A stretch of 64,000 nt of DNA, taken from Hypholoma sublateritium FD-334 SS-4 (Eukaryota; Basidiomycota; Agaricomycetes; Agaricales; Strophariaceae). Numbering within the stretch: position 1 is the first letter of the stretch; the number at the start of each line of letters is the position of its first letter. A program made the position numbers and the translations under genes. The stretch is taken from positions 368,360 to 432,359 of the forward strand of contig KN817537.1 of the NCBI GenBank assembly GCA_000827495.1, written 5' to 3'. Under the pieces are notes generated by a model that was given only the letters and a program-made list of their open reading frames with translations, was not told where the DNA came from and searched no databases. Positions 59,820-64,000 of the stretch are shown here, piece by piece.

Positions 59820-60605
59820 GATTCACCTACCCATGCGAATACGCGGACTGGAGTTACGACGGGGGGCTATAGAATTGGGTGGGCGCGGGGATCGGTAGAA
59901 TAGAGTAAGAGACATACCTGGCGGGGGAAAACACCGTGCAATTTGGGGAGAACCGGAACCTGGAAGGAGACGCAATGAGCGAGCTTTCATCGAGAAAACA
60001 GAGCGCACCTCGGTACTCCAGGGCGAGCGTCTGTCGAAACCTGAGCGGCGATTCGCGCAATGGAGGATGATGGTGTGCAGGATGAGTGGCGGAGGGTAAG
60101 CGTCTCCCTTATGGATCTGCGATGGTGTACAATGAGCATACAGCAGCGGATAACGGGAAGGGAAAATTATGCAGGGCACACCTTATGCGCCGGATGTAAG
60201 GGAGCGGATTGAATGGAGGATCGGTCGAGGGTACAAGGCAGCAGGAACACAGAAAGCACGAAGGAGGGAGAAGCGCAAAACGAATGCGTGGGCTCGACGT
60301 GGACGCGGGATGGATCGGAGGCCCAGGGGGAGATGCAAGGGTGACCATCCAGCTACAACGACGGCACCATTCGATGACTTGTATATGATCATCTGCCGGG
60401 GGTATGGACACTGGATGGCGAGGCCCCGACGGATAAGAAACACGCAGTGTGGATGGTGCCGACGAGCTGTAGGCTGCGTCCTCTCGTGGCTGCGGAATGG
60501 TGGTGTCTTCGGGGCTCGGTATCGATGGGCGCGGGACGTGGCATCATCAGGATATCCAGCCCACGGTCGCGTGACCTCGCCGACGCTGCCGAAAGCGCGA
60601 TCCAC
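59820..60605 (-). repeat. Family B repeat copy at 60 kb
   Basis: Palindrome variant CGGTCGCGTGACCT at 60564-60577. Minus-strand MMPRPAPIDTEPRRHH, a donor GAG-GTGCGC near 60005, acceptor TTCCAG near 59960, and a second donor GGTATGTCTC near 59915. Confidence 0.5.
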
Positions 60606-62055
60606 ACAGCGGCCACGCCTAGGTAGTTCCACCGCACTGAGCGCTCATGGGATTTATTTAACCGCATCATACAGCCTTACACGCACCGAGCCAGCCTGCG
60701 AGGAAAAGTAACATTATCAACCACTCGAAGAGGACGCGCACGAAAAATAAGGGGGACGCGCGGCGTGGGAGCAGGCCAGACGCCAGATGGTGCATTCAGT
60801 CCAGCGCGGACAGAGATCAGCACAAAAAGTGACGCGGTGCGTGGCGCGGAGGCGCAGCACAACTGCGTCACTGAAAAGTCTTCGAGCACATCCGCGCTGG
60901 AAGTTGGAACGCCATACCTGATAACACGGGGAATATCATGCGGTCATAGTGGGGATATCGCGGGAGCGGCTACATGTCAGGAATAGACCTGTAGCGCGCA
61001 TCGTCGGATTTCAGGGATAAAAACATCTTACCCCCAGCGCATGGATCCGCCGGTGCGCTGGGGGAGGTATTCCCTAAAATCGCAACGGTGCGCATCAAAG
61101 ACGCGGGCGGTGCCCACTTCCCGACACGAACGCAGAGTGGGGGTGGATGGAATATATGACGCACAGGAGGCACTTGGACGAATGTCTGCGCGTACTTGGA
61201 TTTTTGGGAGCCATGTCACGAACTGAAGATGGCTGTGCGATCCCAGAATGAGGCCTGCATTGAGTGTCAACGGGTATGTAGTGATCAAACAACATGCACA
61301 CCGAGGTAATTTATGCTGAATAGAGAGGGAATCAGCATGTAGTAGCAGGAGGCCTGAAGATTGGTACCGACAGCGCAAATGTAAAATCTCCCCTAAAAAA
61401 GATGTTAAATTAGAAATCGATCGTAAGGAATACCGATAGTTATTGAAATCTAAATTCAGGTTTACACGGCATAAATGAGCTGGGACGTGCCCCACACTAA
61501 CACAGGTTGGTCGAAGCAATATCTATGACCCTCTGCAAACACGGCGTAAAAAGCACGTCTATCGGGGCAGGGTCAGGGTATTGATGCAGCCTGTGCTGGT
61601 GTGTGCTGTCCGCGTTGACAAGTGATAAAGCACTGAGGTTGCGATAGTCCCCCGGAATTCCAGAGCAGTGATTACAATGAGGAGACAACAAAATAGATCG
61701 CCATGTGGAACGCAGGTATTGGGCGGGATACAGACTCACCAGTATATCAGGCGTATTTACGAACATTGGTTGTAAATCTGGGAATGTGGCTCACGGTAGC
61801 ATGTAGTGTGGGTATAGAAGAGCGGGAAACAGTGCACAGGGATCTGCAATGGCGGTTGGTTGACGTTGATGAGTGAGGAGGGCCTTGATCATGATATCAT
61901 TATCGATGGGCGCGGGGTGTGGCGCGGGACGTGGCGTCCACGGTCTCATGACCGCGCCGGCGCTGCCGAAAGCCGCAGCATCACGCCTAGTTCCGCCCCA
62001 ATGAGCGTGCATGGAAATTATTGAATCTACACGCGCCGTGGTCCTTCGAGGCTTC
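60606..62055 (-). repeat. Diverged family B copies at 61-62 kb
   Basis: Palindrome variant CGGTCTCATGACCG at 61941-61954, the most altered one, with GGCGCGGGACGTGGCGTC beside it. The downstream motif GGCGTAAAAAGCACGTCTATC is near 61542. No intact frame. Confidence 0.4.
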
Positions 62056-62059
62056 GCAC

Positions 62060-63720
62060 GCACAACGCTGCTCCAACCGTAGGAGCGCGGGGACGGAGCT
62101 CTCAAGAAGTCAGGTCCAGTTATGTATTGGGGCGTCTCACAACTGGGGAGCGCGATCTACGATCAGAATCATCTACGAAACATGGAATATTCGTAGCATA
62201 TGGTGGACAAGGCGTGTGGGGAATGAGTCTAAGATCCGCGCACTAAATGTCGGCAGAAAGGCATACCAGCGTGCACGGCGCAGAGAGCTGCCGCCTCGCT
62301 GGAGAGTATTTGCCTGCAAAGTCACCGCGCGGATCGCAGCCGCGAGAGTCGCACGCTTCTCGACAAAGATATAGAGCGGAGGGTTAATGAAACATGGAGA
62401 CACACCGGAAACGCTCGCCCGCGTGTATGTGCGTCTTTGAGGGATTGTCATCCTAGGCAAATGACGGCTCAGCTTTCAAAGAATGTGACCTGAATTGAGA
62501 TAATGAGTGGATAGCGGTGGGCGCCAACTGCGGGAACACACACCACACAATACACACCGTGAAACCATATGCCGCAAATATATGCGTAGTACGGAAGAAA
62601 ATAAAAAAAATGGACCACTGAACAGGGCACCGACGTACTTTGCACAACGGCAGCGTGATGGTCTCCAAATGGACATACCCGCGCAGCACGCCAACACAGC
62701 ACAGCAGGAGTGGCAAAGGACCCCTTACACGGACGGTACGAATAGCACGTCCGTCGGACCAGGGGAGACGTATCCATACCGTCTGTGCTGGTGTGTGCGG
62801 CGCTCCGATGAAGAGGTGTATAGTGGGGATGAGGTTGTAGTCACCCATAATAGTCACCCAGGTGCACGGAGAAGAAGATCAGACGCACCGGTGAGAGGGA
62901 ATCCACTCTCAACATCCTTTAAAATAAGATCCGAGTAACTAGGATGCGATGAGCGGACAGGAGGAGGCGCGGCGTGTAGACGGAAACATGTGCAGACTTG
63001 CGAGCAGCGATGCTGTGCGCCGAGTGCATACCTGCGATTACGGGCGATCAGTAGGAGCGGATGAGTGGTTAAGGAAATTGAATGATCATGTGCCGAAAAT
63101 GGGACAATGCGCTCGACAGGGGTGATCCGGGATGTTATACAGCGGGGCTGTGGGCATCGGTCTCATCGATCAGGGGCGCACCTGTGCAGCGGCGGAACGC
63201 AGTGGAAGCGTAGGGGGAGCGGCGAGCGGCCATGTTCATGAGAGTCGAGTAGCGAGAGGGAAGGAGCGTGTTGAATGTGGCGAATAGATCTGAACAGGAA
63301 GAGAACGGTTAGTCGTTGATGGAGAAAAGACGCGTGGACCTCTGGGGTCCGGAGACAAGCAAGCCGCCATCGGATGACATGGCGAAGAACAAGGGAAGCA
63401 GGGACGCAGAAAGCGTGAACAGGTGAGCAGCGGACAACGGGATGTAGCTTGCGAGAGACGCTGGGCCCAGGCAGCTACCACGTCGACATATTACTGATGT
63501 TGTTATATCTTCCGGGCGGACGGACACGGGATGGGGCGGTCCAGGCTGATAACGTAGCCCCAATACGATGCCGACGTGGTGCAGAGTACAGACTACGCCC
63601 TGTGGTAGATGTTGGTGGGGAGAGTGGTGTCCTTGACTTGGATAACGATGGCGCCACATCGAGCTGGCAGACGACGGACCACGGTCGCGTGACCACGCCG
63701 TCGCCGTCGAAAGCGCCTAT
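62060..63720. repeat. Segmental duplication D2, copy b (contains family B)
   Basis: Pairs with 44880-46740. Palindrome variant CGGTCGCGTGACCA at 63682-63695. The minus strand keeps MSSDGGLLVSGPQR at 63380-63340, followed by an intron-like stretch with GACTAACC and CTGTTCAG. Between copies the protein reading differs much more than the splice-like words. Confidence 0.65.
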
Positions 63721-64000
63721 GCATGCGACGACCCCACGCGCGCGCACTGTCCGGGCGTCGTCGGCGACGTTAACTCAGCATAGCGCAGACAGATTTGTCA
63801 CCCATGCGGCGCACGAACATGAGCGGGCGGGTTTTCGAGCGCGGGTATGATGTGGAGAATTGAAAATAATACCAATCCACGTACCAGCAGATCCCGGTAA
63901 TTGTACTGTCAAGATTGTGAAGGCGCCGTGTGCGTCATGGCAAGCATCATTATCCACATAAAGATATCTGAAGGCCTCCGCCGTAATTTTTGCTGCTTGT
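63721..64000. other. Window end, no gene seen
   Basis: It has sequence in common with 46740-46990 (CGTCGTCGGCGACGTT-like and CTCAGCATAGCGCAGA), so duplication D2 reaches at least about 63800. Confidence 0.4.

Overview
The window looks like repeat-rich accessory sequence from a filamentous basidiomycete, most likely an agaricomycete. I base this on 49-62 bp GT-AG introns, an F-box gene, a KDZ (Kyakuja/Dileera/Zisupton) transposase with a CxC2-type cysteine cluster, and a protein with an RNase H1 N-terminal domain. A 255-base N run and scattered Ns show it is draft sequence. I cannot name the species.

Left part (1-17 kb). This is a decayed tandem array. A nearly full F-box gene with one frameshift opens the window on the minus strand. 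After it come three diverged copies of a block made of a noncoding repeat, a conserved promoter, a gene for a small secreted cysteine-containing protein, and a convergent F-box remnant. Secreted-protein copies 2 and 3 are intact; copy 1 is frameshifted. The TATA box lies exactly 130 bp before the ATG in all three. A 1.5 kb non-autonomous DNA element lies between units 2 and 3.

Centre (18.8-34.3 kb). A nine-exon FAD-dependent monooxygenase gene is cut in exon 3 by a 13.76 kb transposon with 77-78 bp imperfect terminal inverted repeats and a 7 bp (perhaps 8 bp) target duplication. Removing the element and one duplication copy rejoins the reading frame. Inside are an intact nine-exon, 1104-aa KDZ transposase and four further spliced genes: a large W-rich-tailed protein broken by a 321 bp hAT-like MITE, an RNase H1-N domain protein, a basic-region protein, and a 162-aa unknown. 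GGATGG-type motifs fill both subterminal zones in mirrored orientation. This multi-gene element is the main find.

Right part (34.3-64 kb). I find almost no convincing genes. The region is built from diverged copies of a several-kb repeat, apparently a dead spliced gene family read on the minus strand. It is marked by a near-palindrome (CGGTCGCGTGACCG) and a recurrent splice-donor-like GAGGTGCGT. Overlaid are three pairs of segmental duplications: 42.95-44.6 with 56.93-58.3 kb, 44.88-46.74 with 62.06-63.72 kb, and 47.64-48.24 with 51.83-52.42 kb. One possible small gene with a TATA box sits at 49.8-50.3 kb.
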